This document shows, in pieces, positions 34,052 through 45,559 of a DNA stretch of 64,000 nucleotides. Source of the stretch: Leptoclinus maculatus (Eukaryota; Chordata; Actinopteri; Perciformes; Stichaeidae); the NCBI GenBank assembly GCA_032191485.1, contig JAVDOI010000012.1, positions 21,646,985 to 21,710,984 on the forward strand, given 5' to 3'. The position numbers were made by a program, and so were the translations under genes. Under the pieces are notes generated by a model. The model had not been told where the DNA came from. It searched no databases and was given only the letters and a program-made list of their open reading frames with translations. Each line of letters starts with the position of its first letter. Position 1 is the stretch's first letter.

Positions 34052-34570
34052 ATACATATCGACAGTTACCACAGTTATATCCAGGTTTTCACAGATGCAT
34101 CAAGGAGTTTAGTAAACAAGGTAGGAGTAGCATTTATTGTTCCAGAATTTAATATTAAAATAGGTAAAATGATCACTGAGGGACTATCAGTGTACACAGG
34201 GTAAATGCTGCAATAAGAGGCGACAAAAAAATAGCTGCACTAATGTTGCACTGTTGCAGTCATGCTTCAGTAAATCAGAAACAACAAGTATTATTAAACA
34301 GAGGTTGAAAGAAAGGTGGCAGAAGCAATGGGAGAAAGTCAAGAAGGAGGATGGTTTTACCGAGTTCAGAGGAAAGTGGGAGAAATGAGATGTGCAGGAA
34401 GGAACAGGAGAGATGAAACGGTGATATCAAGACTTAGATCTGAACACACTGGGCTTAACAGTATGCTAGTAGAAGTAGGAAAACACAATACAGGCAAATG
34501 TGACTATTGTGGGCAGAAGGAAACCATAGAACATGTTATTGTACACTGTCAGAAATATGAATATATATGA

Positions 34571-35580
34571 TATAATACATATTCTGTATAAGAACTCAAG
34601 AAGTAAGTGTTTTCAAAGTCAATTTTAGTATTGTAGACTAACTAATATTATTGAGAAAATATGAGTTTTTTTATTTATTTTTGATAATTTTTGATTAAAT
34701 AAGTAAGTAAGTAACAAGTAAGTAGACATCCTGATCCACACTTCATACCAGCTGGTGGCAGTAATGCACCAATTCATTGTTTGCCAACCGCCAATAAACC
34801 TCAAAGAAGAAGAAGAGTGCCCGGAATCCCCCAAGAATTATACGTTACTCTATTTAAGACGAGTAAGTAATGTTTTCTCTTTTCTTGTTTTTTAAGTTTT
34901 AGCCATGTTGTAGATAGAACACCTCCGGCTGCGCTACAGACAGTCACACGTTTGTAGACGCAGCTAACGTTAGCATAGCTATGTGAAAACAGCTGATGTT
35001 GGCTGAGAATCGCAAGTATCTCATTAGCATGCCTGGGCGCTAATTGCGATTAGTGACAGGTAGTGGATGCAGAGGGCGAGTCAGCTGGTCAGGAGTAGAT
35101 TGCCGTTGTGTCTTTAGTGTGAATTTATTTTACCTGAATAACAGGAACATTGTCAACCTTAATTTTCAGATGTTTAGTGATGCTTTTAGCCTCTTCTGTA
35201 TTTTCAGATTGTAGTGTGGTTCATTCATTGCAACATTTAACCTTATTCTCATGTATTACAGCTTGACAGATCATTTATACTAACGACCACTAACATGGTT
35301 TTAAAGCTATGTTATCATTATTTTGCTCTCCAAACATCTGTAAATGCACATATTTCCATCAGGGAAATTCCTATTCCCCCAGTAAACTCTGTTTTTGGAC
35401 CATGTTATATCTAAACTCTACTGCGACAGCTCTCCTCCCTCCCAGGCCAGGTTAAACCAAACTGGCCTTAGCATGCACAAGCTCATCTGTGTTTGTGGTT
35501 ACATAGCAAGAATATGTCAATGTAACTCATTCAGGTGAGATGAAAGTGTCAGAATTCAGATTACAGACCAAATTTGCTCT
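34571..35580. other. Intergenic sequence without recognised features
   Basis: Includes the A/T-rich tail after the LINE (taagtaagtaagtaa near 34,699) and about 900 bp in which no gene, element end or structured repeat was recognised. Confidence 0.5.
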
Positions 35581-35829
35581 TCAATGAGGTCTACTGTTGG
35601 ATTAAGTCCTTTTCACCTTGTTGATTATTTAAAGGAAATATCATTTCACTAACAAGGACCATGTCAATAACAATATGAGTTTCGAGAGGTTTATTGCGTG
35701 ATGGAATGATTGTTAGAATTAGGAAGGGGTCCAGGGAGAGGGATGAAGGGTAGGGGGAGGTAGGGATAGGGGTAGAGGGGTGAAGGGATGTAAAAGTGTA
35801 GGGGAGAAGAAACAAGGAAGTTAATTCCG

Positions 35830-36470
35830 CTTATGTAAACCCGTATGGTGGAGGACTTGATCTTAAGGAGGGAATGACTGAAGTTCGTGAGGGTAAGGAT
35901 GTCGAGTGACGGGAATGGAAGGCTGAAGGGGACGTGAAAAGCTTTGAAGCGGTTCCGTCCAGTGAGGTACGATGAAGTGTTTGATGGGCGGCGCTGTTGG
36001 GGATGCCATCTTGAGAAGCGGAGATTAGGTGTTCCGGTTGCAGGGTCTTAGTCTCCGCATGAACGGCATTGTATTTAGACGATGTGACCGTCCTTTATTA
36101 ATGTTGTCTCCGACGGCGCTATTGTCTGAGTAGATGGCAATGGTTTTTTGACCGTTCATGCCCTGAAGAATGGCTGCTATGACTAAGGGATACGTTTCGT
36201 AGATCGGAAGAAGGAGTGAGGGATGAGAATTCAGGCGGCCATGCGGCTGAGAACCCATTGTCACCATGGAGACCGCCGAAGCTGATGGAGGGTGCTGCGT
36301 CCGTGAAAAGCTGGATGTCTTCCGGCTTGGTGATGTGTTCGTCGTAGAAGGAGATGTCGTTTCGAGAGGAACTGGTGTCATAGTTTAGCTCGATTTTGCG
36401 TGCTTTGTCAGGTGTGACATGGTCATGGAGGTTTGTAACAGAGGCGGTGACTAACAGGATGTGTGGCAAG
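35830..36470 (-). pseudogene. DIRS-like (tyrosine-recombinase) retroelement fragment
   Basis: On the minus strand, 36469-36119 and the overlapping frame 36381-36025 together show an RNase H domain: QLFTDAAPSISFGGLHGDNG, then LYETYPLVIAAILQGM, IAIYSDNSAVGDNINKGRS and MPFMRRL. Further along (about 35,890-35,830) the frame reads LLKIKSSTIRVYISGINFLV, typical of the SAM-like N-terminal part of the element's tyrosine recombinase. A frameshift separates the two RNase H frames. The catalytic recombinase residues and the reverse transcriptase are not in this fragment. Confidence 0.65.
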
Positions 36471-37020
36471 AAGGATTTTTGTTTATTCTATTGATTCTAT
36501 TTATTTAATTATTTTATCTGGTGGAGGAAAGCAGAGTGTTTAGACCGTGTGCTGGGTTTGAGGAAGGTAGCGTGACGGTGAGAAAGTCGTCTAGGACAGT
36601 GATTTTCAACCATCGTGCCGTGAGAGGTAGTCAGATGTGCCGTGGGAAAATATCCGATTTCGCTTAATCGGTCCAAAATCAATATATATATATGTATAGG
36701 GCTGGGCGGTATACCGGTTCAACCGGAGAGTGGCGTTGGGGTGTAGGGTGAGGGTCGTGGGGTGAAGGGATGAGGGGATTAGGGTCGAGGGGTCGGATGC
36801 CGAAATCGGGATCTACCGCTGGGTTGTTGGAAGGCGGGGGCGGACGACTTCGGAGTTGACGGAGAATGGATATCGAGAGCCGCGGGGAACGTGGATGGCT
36901 AAACGCAGCTGAGGTTGCTGGCAACAAAGTGTGGGGAGAGAAGGAGGGAGCTACGGGACTTCGGGATATGGCTGGTCGTCCGGAAGAGTTGAGAAAGAGC
37001 CTTTGAGCAAAGGTAAGCAG
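36471..37020. repeat. Mixed transposon fragments
   Basis: At 36,598-36,670 a piece reads acagtgattttcaaccatcg followed by gtgccgtg motifs, like an hAT end. At about 36,707 agggctgggcggtataccgg resembles the end of another fish element, also glimpsed at 20,020-20,045. The rest is GGGGT-rich low-complexity sequence. Boundaries cannot be drawn. Confidence 0.4.
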
Positions 37021-38490
37021 TTTTAAGATTTTGCTCGTCTGTCGTACGTCCTATTGGAGCTAAGTCAGAGAGCGTTTGCTCATCTGTCGTGCGTCGTGTT
37101 GGAGCTAAGTCAGAGAGCGTTTGCTCGTCTGGATGTAGGGTAGGGGTCGAGGTAGAGGGATGTAGGGTAGGGATGGAGCGTTTGCTCGTCTATCGTACGT
37201 CGTGTTGGAGCTACATACCTGCAAACTTGTCGCTTTTGGCGAAAGTTTTTATGAGTGAGACGAGGAGAAAAGGTGATGTGGTGATCTTCGCAATAAAACA
37301 TCTTTGATGTGTCGAGTCTTGGCCAATCAGCGTTAAGATGTCTACACCGTCTTCACTTCCCTCCGTTAAAGTTTATGTTCCGTTACCGTTCAGACTTGCT
37401 GGGTTAAGTTAACATCCACTGCATGCGGAACTCTGTCGACTTTTAACGTTCGTCATTATCGCGAATTACGAGGAAAAAACGTAACGTGATGAAACATGAA
37501 GCCCCCCCCCCGTGTTCCGGTTCAGTTTATGCGGCCACTCGTTAACGTTAAACCAGAACACCGGCGGATCTGGTTGCTGTTTTTAACTCAAAGTAGAATG
37601 AAAGGCCCAGATACTGATGAGATGATGAGGTCAAAGAGCTTCAGGGCAGGGCTGAGATGTGAGTGGAGGTGGGCCTGGATAAAGATGGAGGTCTAAACAG
37701 ACGTGAGTACAGCTTCCTGCTGTCACAGTGTTTTAAATACATTGATGAGGCAGGGTATGCTGAATGCAGCCTCTGCTCCAAGGAGATAAACTACAGCAAC
37801 AAGGGCTCACGTGCCCTCTCATCACACTGACCGACGCTGTTCACTGTAATGACCACAGCCAGAGTAGATTATCATTTCAATTTAAATAATAGAACTGGAT
37901 TGAATGCATATTAATTGCAAATAGAAGATAGGCCACTATTCTAACAGCTGTACAGTAACAGTGGAAGTTAATATGAAGCCATACAGTAACAGGGTTCAAT
38001 GAAAACTAATCACTTTATTTGCAGGCGATGGTTCTCGCTACTCTTGCTATCTTTGTTTTTATTTGACTAAAACTTTTGAAAATGAGACCTCGTTGTAAAT
38101 GGATTTTGTCAAAATAAAGGTTGTTAATAATAATAATATTGATTTAAATAAAAGAAAAAGAAGCTAACTAGCCAGCTGTTCAACTCGAGCTGAAATAGTG
38201 ATAAATAACTGAATAATAAATTATTATGTAGCTTAAAGTAAATATGGTCTTATCACTTAATGTTATTGTCAGAGTACACCAGAATGCTACATTTTAAAGA
38301 TCATATTTAAAATGAAAATTCATGCCCCCCCCGACAGGGTTTCGGGCTTGTCACCTTTTTCACCCCTTATGAGTTTGCAGGTATGAGCTAAGTCAGAGAG
38401 CGTTTGCTCGTCTGTCGTGCGTTGTGTTGAAGCCGAGTCAGAGAGTGTTTGCTTGTCTGTCGTGCGTCGTGTTGGAGCAGAGTCGAAGAG
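37021..38490. repeat. Tandem repeat of about 60 bp, split by a transposon
   Basis: Units reading gagctaagtcagagagcg, then tttgctcgtctgtcgtgcg, then tcgtgttg occur at about 37,030, 37,075 and 37,170, and again at 38,386-38,490. The element at 37214-38385 was inserted into this array. Units degenerate outward (aagccgagtc, gagcagagtc). Confidence 0.65.
37214..38385 (+). mobile_element. DNA transposon remnant with CATACCT termini (copy 2)
   Basis: It starts catacctgcaaacttgtcgc and ends gagtttgcaggtatg, cleaner inverted repeats than copy 1 at 29673. Direct repeat agcta flanks it (37209-37213 and 38386-38390). Internal sequence tracks copy 1 closely, including the BED-like remnant (about 37,700-37,830) and the C run, with scattered indels. 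Confidence 0.8.
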
Positions 38491-38593
38491 GAAGTGAACA
38501 GCTTCGTTGTGCTTAAATACTTTGTGCAGAGGAAATGAGCTTGTGTTCAGGGTGTGGTCCATGTTCCCGAACTAACTTTATAAAACTCAATAT

Positions 38594-38936
38594 CAGTGGC
38601 GGCTGGTGGTAAATTTTCTTTGTAGGGCATCCAATCAATTTCAGCAAACATCCCAGAATGATTTAATGCAAACAAATTAAGGTATCAAACACGCATTACT
38701 ACTTTGCAGTTAAATATTTAACATTCATTCCAACACGAAAAAAAGCAGTAAATAACACTGACAAACACGTCAGGACATCTTATTTTAGTCACCCTCACAG
38801 GGAATTCAGTATAATATAATATATATATCATATAATAATAATATTCTGTATAATATAATAATATATATATATCATATAATATTCTGTATAATATAATAAT
38901 ATATATATCATCTAATAATATTCACTATAATATAAA

Positions 38937-38975
<39 letters not shown>

Positions 38976-39716
38976 AAATGATTTATATATAACTATATAT
39001 CCATTTCTCATACAGGTGCTTCATGTCCCTCACTCCCTAACTGTCCATGCTGGATCTGTCCCCGTTGTTTTAAAAAGCTAAATAAGTTATTAGCATGACT
39101 GCATCCAGCGAGCCAAACCTGTCTGGTGTACAGCTAGTAGAGAAGCTTCATGTACTGCTTCCCTTTCCTGCTAGTCTGCTGTCTGATTGTGAGGTCAGGC
39201 TGATCTGGGATCAGCTCTTTCAGCTGTAGTTTCTCCTCTCAGTTCTCCTCTCAAACGGGCCTTGGAGGAGCAGTGCTCGCGCTGGCGCTCGCCTGTAGAG
39301 ACTAGTCCCGACGAGAACGTGCAGCTTGGGGCAGAACGAAATCTGCCCCAAGCTGAATCTATTTGAGGATGCTGATTGGCTAAATTGTATGTCACTCATT
39401 TATATCTTTAGTCAGCATTAAAGCATCATTGGCTAAACTGCTTCATAGACCCGCCTCTTTGGGGCAGTTTCTCCAGCGCCCCAGCCAGCTGAGACGCAGA
39501 GAGGACCTGCAGACAGGCAGAGAGGACATGCAGGAAAAGCATATATTTACCGCAGATATCATATTTTACACATATTACTGGGTGATTCCATGTTTCAAAA
39601 ACACAAATATTGTCAATTTGTATAGTTTATTATTATTATTATTTATTTTATTTTGTATTATTTGTAGCTCAAGGGGGGGCGGCGCCCTAGCGCCCTCTAT
39701 GGACCAGCCGCCACTG
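38594..39716 (-). mobile_element. Non-autonomous hAT element with perfect 8-bp target duplication (copy B)
   Basis: The ends cagtggcggctggt and accagccgccactg are perfect inverted repeats. The octamer ctcaatat is repeated exactly on both sides (38586-38593 and 39717-39724), diagnostic of hAT-type insertion. Its interior matches copy A in the pcmtd2 intron in reverse orientation, including the AT/GT microsatellite. No transposase frame was seen. Confidence 0.9.
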
Positions 39717-40039
39717 CTCAATATATTCTATGTTTTACACCAGCAAGGCTAAATAAATGACACCTCATCTAAATTCAATCACCTGACATCTTTTGCATTC
39801 ATACTTCACATTCAAAATGTGGCCGTGTAGTGTATAGTTATAATAATCATGGCCTATTTGTGTGTCTTAAGGGGAAAAGCAGAGACCAAAAAGCAGAATG
39901 AGCAGCAAGAATTACACTTAGGAATGCTGAAGTTGTAGGAGTAAAGGGTAAAGAAACAACAGGATCTTGGTAAGTTTATATGAGATTGCCAGCAGCAGCA
40001 GTGGTAATAGCTACTAGGAATAATTATAGTTTTGTTTAT

Positions 40040-41372
40040 TTAAGCAAGGCAAGGCAAGTTTATTTGTATAGCACATTTCAATAACAAGGCAATTCAAAGT
40101 GCTTCACATAAAACCATTAAAAGCATCAAAACATAAGGCAAAAGAAAAGGAGATTCAAAAACAATGAAGAACATTTATTGAAACATTAAAAACAGTCATT
40201 AATTAAAACACTAAAAGCAGTGTAAGAAATAAAATACAGTAGTAAAATTCAGAAATTCAGGAAATTGATTAATATCCTTGAATCTGGTTCAATTAAAGGC
40301 AGCAGCAAACAATCTTGATTTAAAGGAGCTGAGGGTCTCCTTTAAACATGAACATATCTCCAGATATGTGGAGCAGAAAAACTGAACACTGCTTCTCCAT
40401 GTTTAGTTCTGACTATTGGAACAGAAAGTAGACCAGTCCCAGATGACCTAAGGGGTCGGGATGGTTCATAAGGTAGCAGCAGATCAGACATGTATTTTGG
40501 CCCTAAACCAGGGGTGTCAAACATACGGCCCGCCACGTCATTTTATGTGGCCCGCGAATCCGCCAGCAAAAAAAAATGTTTTTATTTTTTATTTTTTTTT
40601 ATTTTACAAAAATGAAAAGTTAGACTTGAAAATAAAAATATCCCCATGGTCGAAATTATGAGATAGCAAGTCGAAATTATGAGATAGCATGTTGTCTGTG
40701 TGCCGACATTACAACTATCACAACAGGTGGACAGGAGAGGCAACAGCCCATAAAAAGGTTTTCCAACAAGTGATTGGGCCTTTCTCAATATGCGTACTTC
40801 TCTGTACTTGTAAACTCGTGGACTTGTGAAACGTCATCAGTCTCAGCCTAAGTACTGTTCCAATTCAAAGTTCACATCAAGCCAAGCACGGTCCAAATGC
40901 CCGGATGTCGCTTGCTCTGCCCATTTTACCGGGGCTGCATCGGAGGTGTACTTGAGACAGCCAAATATCCCAGAATGCATTTTGCACCAGCAACAGGAAA
41001 CAATGGCGGAGGAGAAATCACACAACTGGAAGTTGAAACTTTCGAAATACTACTGTTGTTAAGTCACAGAAAGTAATTTTAGGATGTTTTTAGGCGAGAA
41101 GTTAGTTGTTGAAGCATCAAATCTGTGGTTGGTTTGTCAAGATTCAGCCGATTTAAAAATATGCTCCGACGATTTCGGAGATGTGGGTGTTGCTAGCGGG
41201 ACCGGCGGTAAACCAGCACCGGAGGCTCAGCGCTCATGTTACCCGCCTAGAAGTGCCTGATCTCGGGGAGTCTTTTTGAAACTTGCCGCTGGTATTGACG
41301 TCTCTGTAGCGTTTTCCTCGTCTGCAAATCATACAGCAATCCGGATCTGATCCACATACATATATTTATATA

Positions 41373-41403
<31 letters not shown>

Positions 41404-43382
41404 TTTGATTTTAAATGAAAACGAAAAAAGCAGGGTTATCATATTTAGTTTGATTGTAAAAATACTTTACAGAAAAAAAACGGATTAAACTCATTAGCAA
41501 GACCAGCTGAGGTGGTGATGTCATCAAGTAAACTGCTGTTCCAATTGTCCATACTGTGTTCTCTGGACTTGGAGTCAATTTACAATTTACGTCAGCATTT
41601 TGACACCAAACACGGAGCTAAATTTAGCCTCCAAGAAAAACATAAAATTGTCGAAGAATTAAAAGGCAGACTGCAATCGCAGCAAAATACATTTACAAAA
41701 GCTACAGCCCAGTGCATGCTTAAAGGTATGTGAGCAGGTGTGCTCCGACCAGATACAGACTTTTACAAATGTCAGTTTGTGAAGAAACACCATCGCAGAC
41801 CGAGTTCAGGAACTAGTAGGCAATCTAACAACACTACCCGAAGAGACGAGCAGTTACTTGTCTTCTTCATTAGCTGTTGATGAAAGCACAGACAACACGG
41901 ACACAGCGCATCTATCAGTGTTTATCAGAGGCTGAAGGCAGACTTGACCGTCAGTGAGGAGCTCTTGGATGTAGCTGCCATGCACGGGACGACGGTGGGG
42001 AGGGATATTAGTGATGCAGAGGTGACAAAAATAGCTTTGAACAAAGTTAGTGTAATAACTTGTTCTTGATGATATTAGTCTTTGTTATTTTCTTTAAAAG
42101 TTTGATCTTTGATAGAGTAATGTGGGTTTCCTAACCCTAAATTAAAATGATTTATGTTATAATAACAGAAATGTGCTTAAATATAATTTTACATTCATAT
42201 AACTGCATGTACAATCTTTTTACACTTGAATAAACAATAATCAAATGTAGAGACAGTTATTTAACAATATGTTAGGGAGTAGTTACATTTATACAGTCTT
42301 ACATTTACAACCGGCCCTTTGAGGGCAACCATGATGCTGATGTGGCCCAGAGTGAAAATGAGTTTGACACCCCTGCCCTAAACCATTCAGTGCTTTATAA
42401 ACCAACAGCAGGATTTTAAAGTAAATTCTTTGTTGGACAGGAAGCCAGTGCAAAGACCTCAGAACTGGAGTGATGTGATCCACTGTCTTGGTCTTAGTGA
42501 GGACTCGAGCTGCAGAGTTCTGAATCAGCTGCAGCTTTCTGACTGAATTTTACAGAGACCTGTAAACACAAGTTTTTCCAAATCCTGTTGAGACATAAGT
42601 CCTCTAATCCTTGATATATTCTTCAGGTGATAGTAGGCTGATTTTGTAATTGTCTTGATATGGCTGTTCAGGTTGAGGTCTGAATCCATAACTACACCTA
42701 GATTTCTGGCTTGGTTTGTGGTTTTTAACATCAGTGATTGAAGCTGAGCGCTGACTTTCAATCGTAAACAATTACTTCTGTTTTATCTTTGGCACATCCA
42801 GTTGTTGATTTGTTCAATGCATTTACCCAGCCCTTGTATGGGATTATAGTCCCCTGGTGATATAGTTATGTAGATTTGTGTGTCGTCTGCATAATTATGA
42901 TAACACACTTTGTTGTTTTCCATAATCTGCGCTAGTGGAAGCATGTAGACGTTGAACAGAAGAGGCCCCAGTATTGAACTTTGGGGAACACCACATGTAA
43001 TTTTAGTCAGCTCTGATGTGTAATTAGCTACAGACACAAAGTATTCTCGGTCCTTCAAGTAGGATTCAAACCAGTTAAGTGCTGTGCCAGAGAGTCCCAC
43101 CCAAATTTTTTGTCTTAGTAGTATGTCATGGTCGACCGTGTCGAATGCAGCACTGAGATCCAGTAATAATAAGACTGAAATTCTGCCATTGTCTGTGTTT
43201 AAGTGGATGCCGTTGAAAACCTTAACAAGAGCAGTTTCAGTACTGTGGTGCTGTCGAAAGCCTGACTGGAAGACATCAAAACAGTTATTTACGGCCAATA
43301 AGTTGTTCAGCTGTTGAAAAAACACTTTTTCAATTATTTTACTTAAAAATGGGAGGTTTGATATTGGCCTATAATTTTTCAT
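40040..43382 (-). pseudogene. L2-like LINE, 5'-truncated, split by an hAT element
   Basis: The minus-strand frame 43382-42783 carries reverse transcriptase motifs: NYRPISNLPFLSKIIEKVF, LLDLSAAFDTVDHDILL, GVPQSSILGPLLFNVYM and the catalytic YADDTQIY. The later segments (42761-42525, 42483-42384, then 40500-40342) continue the C-terminal region (LRSLHWLPVQQRIYFKILLL, then PIVRTKHGEAVFSFSAPHIW). The 3' end near 40,045 has the ...gtgctatacaaataaacttg tail common to fish L2-type LINEs. Stops between segments show it is dead. It probably lies in an intron of the older ZBED-like element. Confidence 0.85.
40509..42375 (+). mobile_element. hAT (Charlie/GTF2IRD2-like) transposon inserted in the LINE
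   Basis: Terminal repeats caggggtgtcaaac (40509-40522) and gtttgacacccctg (42362-42375) are perfect over 14 bp. The octamer ccctaaac is duplicated on both sides (40501-40508 and 42376-42383). The only coding remnant is 41512-41900, whose frames (YNLRQHFDTKHGAKFSLQE, then SLAVDESTDNTDTAHLSVF) resemble the hAT transposase-derived part of GTF2IRD2-like proteins. The C-terminal half of the transposase is deleted. Confidence 0.92.
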
Positions 43383-43499
43383 TGTTGCGGAGTCTAAATT
43401 ATTATTATAATTATTCTGTGATGATGGTTTAAGACAACATGGTTGCTATGCTACCACCTCTGTTTTAACATTCTAATTGTTGCTTTCTTTCTCACGTAG

Positions 43500-45559
43500 A
43501 TCCTGGGACTAAAAGCAGCCAGGCCATGGAGTCAGAAGTGGAAGATCCAATAAAAAATATTATGTTACTTGCTATGAAAACGGAGGACAGCAGCGAGCAA
43601 AGCCGCAGCGAGCAAAGCCACAGCGAGCAAAGCCGCCCCGAGCGGACGATCATGACACCAAAGCATCTGACAAGCAGTGTGTGGAAGTTCTTTGGGTTCT
43701 ACACCATAGATGGCAAGGTGACCAAAAAAGATAAGGCTGTTTGTCGACTTTGTGCAAAGCAGCTGTCTTACTTTACAACGACAACCAATCTGCACACTCA
43801 CCTGCTAGGTTGCCACCCAAGTGAGGCAGCGGAGTCATGGATAAGCGGACCAGGGTCTGGTGTAAAACCTCGTCCGACCTCCAACTGCTCGGTGCCCACA
43901 CAGTCGGCCTCAGCGCGCCCCTTGCCAGAAGCTCGTAAAAAGGCAATCACCGATAAAATAGCGACATTTATATGCAAGGATATGCGGCCCATTGATATTG
44001 TTTCGGGGGAGGGGTTTCAGGATGTTATGATGGAACTGGAGCCAAAATATAAGATTCCAAGTCACACCACAATCTCAGAACACAAGTGCAACTGTATGAC
44101 CCCACACGGGAAAACATAAAGACTAAACTAAAGGACGGATGGACATCACTGGCCACACATGCTTATGTCACAGTCACAGCTCACTTTATTACAGACTCAT
44201 GGCAACTTGACAATTATGTTCTATGCACTGAGAGCTGAGAGGAAGTCACACAGCTGTCCACGTTGCAGAAAGCATCGGCAGCACGCTGGATGAATTTGAC
44301 ATCTCCAGAAAAGCGGTTGCTACGGACAACGCTCTGAACTATGTGAAAGCCATACGCAATTTAGGGCTTATTAATGTACCTTGTTTCGGCCACATGCTTG
44401 AACGTGGCAGTGCGCAAGGGGCTTGAGGTGAAAGCTGTTGACGCGACCCTCTCTAGATTAAAGCAAACTGCAGCTCATTTGGGAAGGTCTCCGTCAGACA
44501 GCAGACTGCTAGAAGAAAAGCAGGAGCTCCTTGGATTAAAAATGGAGCGACTAACAACTGACTGCTGCACCAGATGAAACACCACCTACGACATGATCTG
44601 TTGTGCGTCTCTGCAACAGTGGCAGCCGTAGTCTCTGAAAAGAAGATGTCCCATTTGGAGCTTAGCACTTCTGAGGGGTCGATGGTTGAGCAACTAAAAG
44701 ACACTCTGAAACCCTTCAAAGTGGCAACTCAGGCCCTCTCCACTGACTCCTACCCCACAGCATCAGCCGTCCTCCCTCTGCAGCATGTCATGATCTCTCA
44801 GCTCAGCAACCCCGACTCATCGCATAAATCAGCCATGAAACAAGTCAGAGGTATTTGACTTTTCTTTTTTATTATAGTATATCAGTATTTTAGTCTTCTT
44901 GGAAAATAATGATGTCAACAATATGTATTTAACAAGTTGATCTCAAATGAACAAGATTAGAATGATCAATATTAGTGTGTGACATGGGGCTGAATTAGTG
45001 TGATTATTTTCACAGGCAGGATGGTGGCAAACTTGAAAATGCGCTACAGGGAAGAGAGCAGCGAATGGATGCTTCTCAATAAGGCGGACTTCCTGGATCC
45101 CCGGTTCTCTCGCTTAGTACATCTTTCATCAGAACAGAGAAATCTGGTCAGTGACAGCTTATCACACGAGATGAAGGAAACCGAGAGAGACAACAACCAA
45201 ACGCGGGAGGAAGAAAAGACGGCTGCCTTGGGTGTGATGGGAAGCCTGTTTGGGGACATGTACAAATCGAGTGACAAATGCCAAGGTCCAAAGGCAAGGC
45301 TGTTCAGGAGATGCATGCCTACATGAAGGAGACTCCTCTCTCTGCAGACAGTAACCCACTGCTCTGGTGGAGGGACACGGGCTGCAGTAGATACCCGCAG
45401 CTCTTTAAGCTGGCTCGTAAATACCTGTATGTACCAGGAACCTCTGTGCGCTCTGAGCGGGTGTTCTCATCGGCAGGTAATATTGTACATAAAAAGGGAG
45501 CCGCACTTGATCCTGGTCAAGTTGATAGACTGGTGTTTCTGACTAATATTAGAAATTAA
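43500..45559 (+). pseudogene. ZBED-like hAT transposase, broken
   Basis: After a splice acceptor (ctcacgtag) the frame from ATG 43526 encodes a BED zinc finger: SSVWKFFGFYTIDGKVTKKD, then CRLCAKQLSYFTTTTNLHTH. At about 44,090 the frame shifts and continues as DGWTSLATHAYVTVTAHFIT, with further shifts near 44,230, 44,400 and 44,580. The C-terminal dimerisation region is intact in 45278-45559: LARKYLYVPGTSVRSERVFS, then AGNIVHKKGAALDPGQVD. A possible short intron lies at about 44,852-45,015. At least four frame breaks make it non-functional. Element termini were not located. Confidence 0.85.

Larger units (their letters stand above)
31830..34570 (+). pseudogene. 5'-truncated non-LTR retrotransposon (I/Nimb-like) with two insertions
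   Basis: The segments encode a reverse transcriptase core (SPLLFSIMINDVFSEIKNG, then the catalytic FADD box at about 31,950), the thumb region (LDYGCVMYGSA, after 33,197), an RNase H start (VFTDASR, about 34,090) and a C-terminal zinc-knuckle-like end (CDYCGQKETIEHVIVHC, 34,499-34,549). The reading frame is broken by stops and shifts and by two later insertions at 32332-33196 and 33663-34051. Removing the first insertion and one TA copy brings the frame back together. The clade assignment is tentative. Confidence 0.75.
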
